Positions 1 through 9,770 of a stretch of 11,989 nt of DNA are shown in pieces. This DNA comes from Pseudomonadota bacterium. Lineage in GTDB: Bacteria; Myxococcota; Myxococcia; Myxococcales; Vulgatibacteraceae. The notes under the pieces were generated by a model. The model saw only the letters and a list, made by a program, of their open reading frames with translations. It did not search any database and was not told the origin of the DNA. The translations under genes and the position numbers were made by a program. The stretch lies in assembly GCA_023436385.1 (NCBI GenBank), contig JAEZJH010000362.1:1-11989 (forward strand), written 5' to 3'. Within the stretch, counting starts at the first letter, position 1; every line of letters starts with the position of its first letter.

Positions 1-1635
<1,635 letters not shown>

Positions 1636-1926
1636 CTCTCTCCCGATCGCCCCGGAGGGCGGAAGCGTCCAAAACCGTCGCGCGCGGCGCGGGTCTCTCG
1701 CCGGACCGGCCTCGTGGGCCGGAGGCGAACCCGGTCAACAACGGGGCGGCGCGGACCCTGCCCCGGCCCGGTTCGCCGCGTCGACCCGTGGCCGGGGGGG
1801 GAGCCTCCCTACCCCGGCCGCCTCGCGCCGTCCAGTCCGGGCCGGGGGGATAACCGCCGCCGCCGTCCGCCGCAGGCCAACCGGCCGCCGATGGGCGCCT
1901 TCCGCCCGGGTGCCTACGGTCTCGGC
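1636..1926. other. Divergent intergenic region between ettA and the EEP-family gene
   Basis: This very GC-rich stretch must carry the promoters of both divergent genes, but I see no convincing -35/-10 pair on either strand. It contains two hairpins: 1699-1727, with core CCGGCC at 1706-1711 pairing with 1717-1722, and the longer one at 1790-1819 listed separately. GGCCGGGGGG occurs twice, at 1790 and about 1841. An in-frame alternative start for the EEP gene at 1891 lies inside it. Confidence 0.6.
1790..1819. repeat. GC-rich inverted repeat with a G8 run upstream of the EEP gene
   Basis: GGCCGGGG at 1790-1797 is exactly complementary to CCCCGGCC at 1812-1819. The interior GGGAG/CTCCC (1799-1803 and 1805-1809) extends the pairing, so the element can form a long stem. 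G residues run unbroken from 1794 to 1801. It lies about 107 bases upstream of the chosen EEP start and 155 bases from the ettA start. A transcript leader structure or a protein-binding palindrome are both possible. In DNA this GC-rich, chance palindromes are not rare. Confidence 0.4.
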
Positions 1927-2751
1927 ATGCCCGACGCCGCGGCCGCCCGGCTCGTCACCTTCAACCTCCAGGGCCTCGGCGGGGGCTGGTTCGACGGCCG
2001 CTCCCGGGCGGTGATCGACGGACTCGCCGCCTGCCGGCCCGACGTGGTCTGCTTCCAGGAGACGACCATCCGCCACGCCGACACCCAGGAAGGCGGCAAG
2101 CGCCTCTACCACCAGGCGAAGACGATCGGCGACGCGATCGGCCTCCCCCACGTCGCCTTCGCGCCCTACGGAAACCCGGTGGAGGTGATGAGCGCCGACC
2201 AGGGCGGCGTCGCCGTGGCCGCCCGCTGGCCCTTCACCGGCGTGCGGAACCGCCGCCTCCCCTCGGCGAGCCACCACCCGCCGGACGCCCGGGTGGCCCT
2301 GATCGCCGTCCTCGCCACGCCCTTCGGCGAGTTGGAGGTGGCCACCACCCACCTCTCCTGGCACCCCGAACACACGGAGGTGCGGATGGTGCAGATGGGC
2401 CTGGTGCTCGACGAGCTGGCGAGGGCGGAGTGCTGCGCCCCGGGATCGCGGGCGGTGCTCCTCGGCGACCTCAACGCCACCGACGACGAGCCCTGTATCG
2501 AGCTCGCCTCCCAGCGCCTGGTGGATGCGTGGGCCGCCGCCCGGCCGAAGGAGCCCGGATACACCTGGGTGGCCTCGAATCCCCACGCCCACGACTTCGA
2601 GGCCCCGGACCGGCGGCTCGACTACGCCTTCGTCCCCCGCGGCGTGGAGCTGGCCGCCGTGGAGCTGGTGCTGGAACAGGGCGAGCCGGTGCAGCCCTCC
2701 GACCACTACGGGCTCCTGGTCGAGCTGCACTGGCCGGACACGGCCGCTTGA
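1927..2751 (+). CDS. Endonuclease/exonuclease/phosphatase (EEP) family metal-dependent hydrolase
   Basis: A 274-residue protein with every signature of the Mg-dependent EEP fold (DNase I, exonuclease III, sphingomyelinase and inositol phosphatase relatives). In order these are: LVTFNLQG with N13, VVCFQET with metal-ligand E45, ATTHLSWH with H142, LLGDLN with D181 and N183, RRLDY with D232, and the terminal PSDH with D259 and catalytic H260. The chemistry should be hydrolysis of a phosphodiester or phosphomonoester. The substrate cannot be read from the sequence and may be nucleic acid, lipid head group or nucleotide. There is no signal peptide, so it is probably cytosolic. The ATG at 1927 was chosen because the conserved core begins 8 residues later. 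An in-frame ATG at 1891 would add 12 residues of no clear character, and neither has a strong Shine-Dalgarno. The reading frame stays open far upstream, but that part is antisense to ettA. Confidence 0.88.
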   Translation: MPDAAAARLVTFNLQGLGGGWFDGRSRAVIDGLAACRPDVVCFQETTIRHADTQEGGKRLYHQAKTIGDAIGLPHVAFAPYGNPVEVMSADQGGVAVAARWPFTGVRNRRLPSASHHPPDARVALIAVLATPFGELEVATTHLSWHPEHTEVRMVQMGLVLDELARAECCAPGSRAVLLGDLNATDDEPCIELASQRLVDAWAAARPKEPGYTWVASNPHAHDFEAPDRRLDYAFVPRGVELAAVELVLEQGEPVQPSDHYGLLVELHWPDTAA

Positions 2752-2780
2752 GCCCGCCCTGCGAGCGGCCCCGAGGCCCC

Positions 2781-3176
2781 CTACCGCGGGTGGCGCCGCA
2801 GGCTCCCGCTCCCGGACCAGGAGCTCGTAGAGCCGCGCGGTGGCCGGGTCGGCCACGTCCCAGCCCTCGCCGGTGAGGGTCTCGCGGATCCGCCGGCAGA
2901 CGATCTCGAACGAGTGGCGGAACATTCCCGAGGCGGATCGGTCTCGAGCGCCTCCACCGCGTACTCCATCGCCGCCTCCAGCTTCCCGAGGTTGTCGGAA
3001 CAGACCGCGAGCCGCCAGGAGACCATCCCGTGGCCGATCCCGGCCTTCCGTGCCAGCGTCCGGATCGCCCCGAACTCCTGCAGCGCCTCCGCCCACTTGC
3101 CCTCCTCCTCGAGGGCCTGGATCCGCCCCAGCTCGTCGAACTTCCGCCGGAGCTCCTTCGAGAGAAACCGCTTCAT
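2781..3176 (-). pseudogene. TPR-like helical protein gene, frame-disrupted
   Basis: The ATG at 3176 follows AAAGGA at good spacing and opens MKRFLSKELRRKFDELGRI. A helical, TPR-like stretch follows (GKWAEALQEFGAI, then LGKLEAAMEYAVEALETDP). Around 2925-2940 the frame degenerates into R/S/P-rich text, while the neighbouring minus frame becomes protein-like (MFRHSFEIVCRRIRETL, GEGWDVADPATARLYELL). That second frame has no stop and would run antisense through the EEP gene. A TAG at 2781-2783 closes the first frame again, so a second compensating shift near 2815 would give a protein of about 131 residues ending LRRHPR. One or two indels are the simplest reading, real or from sequencing. An alternative is that the second segment starts separately at the ATG within GGAATGTTC. 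The function is unknown; TPR repeats usually bind protein partners. Confidence 0.6.
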
Positions 3177-3197
3177 CCGTGTCCTTTCGCCGAAAGG
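3177..3197 (-). promoter_or_regulatory. Ribosome-binding site inside a hairpin, upstream of the TPR-like gene
   Basis: On the minus strand CCTTTC (3197-3192) and GAAAGG (3188-3183) form a perfect 6-bp stem with the triloop GGC. The right arm is the Shine-Dalgarno (GAAAGGA), 6 bases before the ATG at 3176. Folding would hide the ribosome-binding site. The site settles the start at 3176 rather than the in-frame ATG at 3215. Confidence 0.5.
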
Positions 3198-3208
3198 GAA
3201 ACCGCCCT

Positions 3209-3240
3209 CCGTCACCCGTGCCGCCCGGCACGGGCGACGG
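3209..3240 (-). terminator. Strong hairpin, likely terminator of the nucleotidyltransferase operon
   Basis: Positions 3209-3222 pair with 3227-3240 in 13 of 14 positions (single mismatch A3214/C3235) around a 4-base loop. It lies about 100 bases after the nucleotidyltransferase stop and just before the TPR-like gene. On the minus strand it is followed by GGTTTCCC, not a clean T-run, so termination is plausible rather than certain. Confidence 0.45.
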
Positions 3241-3342
3241 ACCGCCGCCGCCCACCGCGAGGGACGACGCGCGGGCCCGGGGCGGTCCGACAGCCGGTCG
3301 TAGCGGGGCGTTCGCGAGGTTTACGAGCGCGCAACGCGGAGT

Positions 3343-3927
3343 TCAGGCGCGCGGCGCGAGGGCGTCCGCCCGGGCCCGGGCGAGGAGCCCGTCGACTCCG
3401 AGCGACGCGGCCCAGGTGTCCAAATAGCCGGTGTCCAGCGACGGCCCGGAGAGCCGGAGGATCTCCACGACGTCCTTCCACTGGCGCTGCGAGACCTCGC
3501 CTCCCGAGCGATACCAGGCCAGCTTCCGGAGCACCGAGTCCTCGGGGCTCTTGATCCAGATCGAAACGCCTGGAGCTACCTCGACACGGCGGCGGCGATC
3601 GAGTTCCGACCGATCGAAGGGCGCGGGGCGGGCGACGAACAGATCGATCTTGGTGACCCACGGCTGGAAGAAGAGCTGTGTCGCCCGGCGATCGCGCACC
3701 GCCTCCGCCAGGTCCTCGTCATCGACCAAGAAGTCCGGCCCCAGCAAGCCGCCCAGGCGACCCGCGCTCCCGGCCTCGAGGTCCGCGACCAGATCGATGT
3801 CGTTGGTTGCACGGGGTTCGCCTTGCAGCGAGCTGGCCAGGGAGCCACCGAGAAACCAGGGCACGCCGAGCTGGTCCAGGGCCCTCCCGAGCCGGGCAAC
3901 GACCGCCAGGGGATCGACCTCGGTCAC
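3343..3927 (-). CDS. MNT/AbiEii-like nucleotidyltransferase-fold protein
   Basis: A 194-residue protein with the nucleotidyltransferase active-site pattern. GGSLASS (G28-S29) is followed by NDIDL with D43 and D45, and a third acidic residue D95 lies in TKIDLF. These are the GS-x-DxD and distal Asp that bind Mg-NTP in this superfamily. The C-terminal half carries the helical hallmark PEDSVLRKLAWYR, then GGEVSQRQWKDVV and a final WAASLGV helix, as in AbiEii-type and related small nucleotidyltransferases. Likely chemistry is transfer of a nucleotide to RNA, tRNA or protein; the target is unknown. Translation starts at GTG 3927, whose GTGA overlaps the stop of the 82-residue upstream gene, so the two are translationally coupled. 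The pair has the form of a toxin-antitoxin or stress module, but toxicity is inference. The frame stays open upstream of the GTG without protein-like content. Confidence 0.82.
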   Translation of the reverse strand: MTEVDPLAVVARLGRALDQLGVPWFLGGSLASSLQGEPRATNDIDLVADLEAGSAGRLGGLLGPDFLVDDEDLAEAVRDRRATQLFFQPWVTKIDLFVARPAPFDRSELDRRRRVEVAPGVSIWIKSPEDSVLRKLAWYRSGGEVSQRQWKDVVEILRLSGPSLDTGYLDTWAASLGVDGLLARARADALAPRA

Positions 3928-4172
3928 TGGCCCTCCCGCTCCCGGTCCGACCGGGCGATTCGGGCCGCGGCCTCCTCGCCGTACAGGAGGAGGGCCAGAC
4001 GGCGCCGGACCTCCGCCTCGTCGGCGTCGGGGTGCCGCTGGCGAATGCCGGCGATGGCGAGCCTCTTCGTCGCCACCGAGAGGCCGGCGGCGATCCGGAG
4101 CCGCTCGACCGGCGGCGTGGCCCGGAGCAGTTCGAGGTACCGCTCCGCGGCCTTGGGGGAGGTGTCGTCCAT
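3924..4172 (-). CDS. Small helical partner protein of the nucleotidyltransferase
   Basis: An 82-residue, highly charged, probably all-helical protein. It has an N-terminal helix AAERYLELLRAT, then ERLRIAAGLSVATKRLAIAG, then IRQRHPDADEAEVRRRLALL and the closing LLYGEEAAARI. From memory, small proteins with an R-x-x-P-x-A-(S/D)-E-E-E-(V/L) element and a (L)xYG(E/D)E motif recur immediately upstream of nucleotidyltransferases of this type in cyanobacteria, Chloroflexi and deltaproteobacteria. That supports a real gene. It has no recognisable DNA-binding motif. Its stop TGA (3924-3926) overlaps the GTG of the next gene. The ATG at 4172 has only a weak Shine-Dalgarno, and an in-frame stop lies some 60 bases upstream, so the start cannot be far off. 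A role as antitoxin or partner subunit is inference. Confidence 0.75.
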   Translation of the reverse strand: MDDTSPKAAERYLELLRATPPVERLRIAAGLSVATKRLAIAGIRQRHPDADEAEVRRRLALLLYGEEAAARIARSDREREGQ

Positions 4173-4275
4173 CGCGATCAGCTTCGCACGGCGGCTTTCC
4201 CGCGGCCAGCCCGCGTGCAGCCTCCGTCAGTGCCGGAACGCGGCGGCGCCGGCCTCGGGGGGCGGCACGAGCGGC

Positions 4276-4425
4276 ACGGTGCGAGAGGCGTTCGTCCGCG
4301 ATCATCTGGTGCCGGTCCTCGAGAACGGCGACGTCATGGTGCTCGACGACCCCGGCGCCGACTCGCAACCGCGAGGCCAACGCCGATCTAGCAATTGCCC
4401 TTTCTTCTTCCTGCCGAGCCGGTGC
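4276..4425 (+). pseudogene. Relic of an IS630-type DDE transposase
   Basis: One plus-strand frame reads TVREAFVRDHLVPVLENGDV then MVLDDPGA. This closely follows the IS630 phrase around the second catalytic Asp (typically ...FV...LVP.L.PGDVVVLDNLGAH). About 20 residues on, FFFLPS matches the LLFLPP that precedes the family's YSPDLNPIE block. The block itself, the first Asp and both ends are missing, and the Asn of DNL is replaced, so this is a dead fragment. No terminal inverted repeats or TA duplications could be placed. It lies directly beside the shift to lower GC and marks past transposition at the edge of the secreted-protein module. Confidence 0.5.
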
Positions 4426-4567
4426 ACCACCGCCGTCCGCCGGCCGAGTCCTCGGCCTGCATGCAGCGGCCGGTGTCGTCAACAATCCAGCAGCCGGCCG
4501 AGCCCGACCGCCTGCAAAGTCGCCGGGCCGAACCCCATCTGGGGCTGCCTGTAACGCTTGACGGGCC

Positions 4568-4581
4568 AAAAAAGGGGGGGG
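4568..4581 (+). repeat. A6G8 homopolymer tract upstream of the caspase-like gene
   Basis: Six A (4568-4573) are followed directly by eight G (4574-4581), 63 bases before the start codon at 4645. A poly-G run of this length is prone to slippage and sits where it could alter promoter spacing. It also marks the visible change in base composition. Confidence 0.6.
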
Positions 4582-4644
4582 AGAGGATATTGAGAAGATA
4601 GGAAGTACTGCACTGTCGTGTAATCGAGCGCGAGAGGTAACGCG

Positions 4645-5597
4645 ATGCGCAAATGCGAACTGCATGAGAAGGCCTGGCTGATTGCCGCCCTTTTGGGATT
4701 TAGCTCCTTTGCTATCGCGGAGGGCGAAGGTGTCCGCGAGGGCATCGCCTTCGGGGTCGCTGAGTTCAATGGACCGGAGCAATGCAGTAGAGCGTCCGAT
4801 CTGTCTTTTCCGCGCGTTGATGCAAAAAGCGTCGAAGCAGCGTTCCACAGGCTCAAATACCCTACGGTCTTTCGCTTCTCCGATGCGGCGGTGGACCCTG
4901 AGGACTTCGCCGACGTGACGCAGGTCAACTGGGCAACGACGGCCAGTACGGCCTCGGAGCCGACTTCGCTGACGTGGTATTCCTCTCAACTCATGGCATG
5001 CGATCGTGCGATGGAGACAAGAACGACCCGCTGGATTCCGCAGCCGGTGCGAACTACTGGTCGGCATGGTTCATGGGCCAAAGCAACCCGGCGATCCAGG
5101 CTCCACATTTCGACTCGTGTACCGTTTACACAACGAACGCCAAGTTCGGCGACGTTGCAACGGGCGATCTCAATTACGCCATCTTTGCAACCTGCCACTC
5201 GGCCCAACGTTGCGTCTTCAAGAACGGTTGGTATTGGAACGTCGGCGACGACAACTTTGGCGCCATGATGGGTTTTCATGGGATCTCGTACGACAGTTGG
5301 TGGAACACCGATCGCTACGGCGACTACGTTGCATCGGCCCGCTACAATAACCTGGGTGATGATTGGGTGGACGATCTCACCGATCTATCGGACGTTTTCG
5401 ACCACGCCTACTGGCCGTACGACCAGTGCGCCACCGTCGTCACCTTCGGCAAGAACAAGTCCGATTGTCGCGACCAGTACAACGACGCGGGCCACCTTGA
5501 TTATCACGATGTTGACGGAAGGCAGCGCGTTCAATCCCGTTTCCATTATTGGTGCGGCTGCAACCCCGACAACGGAGAGAAACTCCCCGACTGCTAA
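4645..5597 (+). pseudogene. Secreted caspase-fold (DUF6345-like) predicted cysteine peptidase, frame-disrupted
   Basis: The ATG at 4645 follows GAGAGG at good spacing. It opens with a signal peptide: MRKCELHEK, hydrophobic AWLIAALLGFSSFAIA, likely cleavage before EGEG. The first frame is protein-like to about 4923 (AFGVAEFNGPEQC, KSVEAAFHRLKYPTVFRF, DPEDFADVTQ). From about 4926 sense continues in the frame one base earlier (GNDGQYGLGADFADVVFLSTHG) to the TAA at 5595-5597. Restoring one base gives about 317 residues. STHG would hold catalytic His (about residue 117) and FATCHSA catalytic Cys (about 184), the clan CD dyad arrangement. FGAMMGFHGISYDS and ATVVTFG recall the GLH-x-LGF-x-YD and late strand of DUF6345 proteins, as I remember them. 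It is Trp-, Tyr- and Cys-rich, fitting an exported, disulfide-stabilised protein. Protease activity is inferred. A single-base deletion or an assembly error are equally possible; no slippery heptamer is visible. Confidence 0.65.
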
Positions 5598-5615
5598 GCG
5601 AGAAGGAGCAAACCC

Positions 5616-6530
5616 ATGCTTTTGCTCAGGTACCCTGCCGTCGCCGTCATCACCTGTTCAGCGGTCATCTTTCCGTCCCATGCAGGATCTGAACCGCGCC
5701 GCGAGGAACTCGAGGCTCGCATCGATTCTCGTCGCGTCAACGTCACCCCTGACCTTACCCGGATTGCCACTCCCCAACAGGGACTCTGTCATGAGCGCTT
5801 CGACCTTTTGAAGTTGATCGAGGCCCTTGAGCAGGTCCAGGGAGCCTCCGCCGATCTAGTCGTGCTTTCCGCTCCGGGGGCCGACGAGTTTGAAGCAATA
5901 TTCGGCAACAAGAGAATTCTGATCGACCTTACAGTCGGTCGCATCAAAATCTCCGACGATCGGGGCTACGACTTCGATAGTTTTCTCTTCGAATCGCCCG
6001 ATGAAGATGTCCTGCGCCAGCGCGCCGTTCCTCTCCTGGCTGCCGTCGGCGTTTCGACCGAGGAGAGCCAATCGGCTTTGAGAGGCTTGGGGGCTGAAGA
6101 CCTACTCGCCGATGGCACGTCGACGGAAGTCGAACGGATTGCCACCAAGATGGTGGTTGGACGCCACATAGGGGGCGTCGGAGTCGGTGGCCAAAAGCTG
6201 GTTGTCTCGTTCGCCCCGGACGGATCCTTCCGCAAACTGCTGGAAACATGGAGATGTCGAGATAAAGGTCGCGTTGAGCCAATCCCTCCCTCGGTGACCA
6301 CTCAGACTGTCGTGGCACTGGGCCTAGATGAAATTGACTCGAGGCGTGCGACGTCCAATCTTCTAATTGATCCAACGCAGGGTCGGCCGCTGTTCGTTGG
6401 GACGTACTTCGAAACGGAGAATCCCCTGAAGGGAGTCTTTGGAATCCGTCTGCGAGGGTCGATTACATTGCCAGTCGTGGCGCCGCAGGGGCAATGGAAA
6501 TGGAGCGCGTATGCGTACGACCTCCGATGA
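5616..6530 (+). CDS. Secreted protein of unknown function, possible PepSY/prodomain-like partner of the caspase-like protein
   Basis: 304 residues. AAGGAG at 5603-5608 sits 7 bases before the ATG, and the start is 18 bases after the caspase-like stop. The N-terminus LLLRYPAVAVITCSAVIFPS ending in SHA|GSEP is a signal peptide, so the protein is exported. I do not recognise the family. The middle is acidic and helical (LLKLIEALEQVQ, STEESQSALRGLGAEDLLAD). The segment VGRHIGGVGVGGQKLVVSF, then APDGSFRKLLETWR, resembles the repeating strand pattern of PepSY/FTP-like domains often found as protease prodomains, and similar text occurs, from memory, in the N-terminal part of some actinobacterial DUF6345 proteins. 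If right, this is a separately encoded chaperone or inhibitor of the caspase-like partner, which is inference. The C-terminus is beta-rich (VGTYFETE, GIRLRGSITLPVVAP). Its last 20 bases overlap the lipoprotein gene. GC is well below that of the flanking housekeeping genes. Confidence 0.75.
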   Translation: MLLLRYPAVAVITCSAVIFPSHAGSEPRREELEARIDSRRVNVTPDLTRIATPQQGLCHERFDLLKLIEALEQVQGASADLVVLSAPGADEFEAIFGNKRILIDLTVGRIKISDDRGYDFDSFLFESPDEDVLRQRAVPLLAAVGVSTEESQSALRGLGAEDLLADGTSTEVERIATKMVVGRHIGGVGVGGQKLVVSFAPDGSFRKLLETWRCRDKGRVEPIPPSVTTQTVVALGLDEIDSRRATSNLLIDPTQGRPLFVGTYFETENPLKGVFGIRLRGSITLPVVAPQGQWKWSAYAYDLR

Positions 6531-7152
6531 CGTGGCCTTGCTGTCTGCGTTGGTCGTGCTCGGAGCATGCTCGACTTCATGTGACCTCGAGCCTGACCAG
6601 CCGCACGTCAGGTGCTGGTCGTGCGTCTGGGATCTGAATCCAAGCTCCGACGCCTCCTATGCACTGACGCCAGAGGATCTGGCTGACTTTGTTTCTGGTG
6701 ATTGGCACGGCACTTATCGAGACGTCGGAATCCCGGACGGCCTGGATCTCACGATCCGTGTCACCGTTTCCGATGACCCGATGTTCCAGGTGCCCATGCA
6801 ACACACAAGTGGGGATTCGTGCACGATCCCCCGCAATCATGGCTGCGCTGGCATCAAGCTCTTCGGGACCGTGAAGGTCGTCACCTCTCCTGCCGAGTAC
6901 GGCTTCGAGGCGGACCAGGTGGTCCTCTGGGGGACCTCGATTGACCCCGCGCCCCTCGATCCGGTGGACGTGGCGACCGGGACGATTCCGCGCGACTCCG
7001 TCTTCGTTTCCCAGCCTCACGAGAACGCTGCGACGTTGGTGGACCAGTGGTTCCTGTTTCGGCCCGATGGCCTGTGGATGAAGGTCCGGGGAGTTTATTG
7101 GGACGAGTCGGGTCCGCTCGTCCGGATTGGGGAGAGAACAACCGCGAAGTAA
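6511..7152 (+). CDS. Predicted lipoprotein of unknown function
   Basis: 213 residues from the ATG at 6511, which has GGAG at 6502-6505 and lies within the last 20 bases of the preceding gene, indicating translational coupling. The N-terminus MRTTSDDVALLSALVVLGAC ends in an LGAC lipobox with Cys20, so the mature protein would be lipid-anchored. Asp6 and Asp7 before the hydrophobic stretch are unusual for a signal peptide. The mature part has further cysteines (CD, CWSCVW, SCTIPRNHGC) and a beta-rich body: GDWHGTYRDVG, LDLTIRVTVSDDP, IKLFGTVKVV, QVVLWGT, DQWFLFRPDGLWMKVRGVYW. A compact beta-barrel or lipocalin-like fold would fit, but I recognise no family. The frame stays open upstream to 6439 with no signal sequence, so the 6511 start is preferred. 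As third gene of the exported module it may anchor or restrain the two secreted proteins; this is inference. Confidence 0.75.
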   Translation: MRTTSDDVALLSALVVLGACSTSCDLEPDQPHVRCWSCVWDLNPSSDASYALTPEDLADFVSGDWHGTYRDVGIPDGLDLTIRVTVSDDPMFQVPMQHTSGDSCTIPRNHGCAGIKLFGTVKVVTSPAEYGFEADQVVLWGTSIDPAPLDPVDVATGTIPRDSVFVSQPHENAATLVDQWFLFRPDGLWMKVRGVYWDESGPLVRIGERTTAK

Positions 7153-7214
7153 CTGCGCAGCTTGGAACTGAATCGAGTTGGTCCCTCGGGCCCGACGGCC
7201 GTGGATCGGGTCGA

Positions 7215-7246
7215 GCATCGGCGTGCATGGGATCGCACGCCGGTGC
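7215..7246. terminator. Hairpin between convergent lipoprotein gene and lon
   Basis: Positions 7215-7226 pair with 7235-7246 over 12 positions (core CGGCGTGC/GCACGCCG perfect, one G-U at 7218/7243) around an 8-base loop. It lies 62 bases after the lipoprotein stop and 34 bases beyond the lon stop, as expected for a shared terminator. No long T-run follows on either strand. Confidence 0.5.
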
Positions 7247-7280
7247 CCTGGGCCACGCCCTCCACCGCTCCGACGGGGCG

Positions 7281-9766
<2,486 letters not shown>

Positions 9767-9770
<4 letters not shown>

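Larger units (their letters stand above)
4173..4644. other. Gene-poor junction between the nucleotidyltransferase operon and the low-GC module
   Basis: No intact gene is seen here. The stretch holds a probable IS630-type transposase relic (about 4276-4425, plus), then about 140 bases with nothing I recognise, then A6G8 at 4568-4581 where the composition drops. Promoters for the minus-strand nucleotidyltransferase operon and the plus-strand module should lie here. TGTAAT at 4619-4624 resembles a -10 box but has no matching -35 and would leave almost no leader, so I do not call it. GAGAGG at 4632-4637 is the Shine-Dalgarno of the following gene. Confidence 0.6.

Noticed and set aside
1735..2800. 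Minus-strand open frame extending the TPR-like second segment through the EEP gene
   Set aside because: It is the reverse complement of a well-supported EEP coding region, with no conserved motif.
3177..3215. Earlier ATG at 3215 for the TPR-like gene
   Set aside because: It overlaps the 3209-3240 hairpin, has no Shine-Dalgarno, and the ATG at 3176 has a clear one.
4590..4624. TTGAGA and TGTAAT as a sigma-70 promoter
   Set aside because: The spacing is 23 bases and the -10 is almost on the Shine-Dalgarno, so it is not a credible promoter.
4479..4928. 149-codon minus-strand frame across the module start
   Set aside because: It overlaps the signal-peptide end of the caspase-like gene, has no Shine-Dalgarno, and I recognise no homology.
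4899..4940. Programmed -1 frameshift in the caspase-like gene
   Set aside because: There is no X-XXY-YYZ heptamer or obvious stimulatory hairpin in the window where the frame must change.
3928..5067. N-terminal extension of the nucleotidyltransferase frame up to 5067
   Set aside because: It is low-complexity text overlapping the 82-residue gene and the caspase-like gene. The GTGA overlap and family-like start support 3927.
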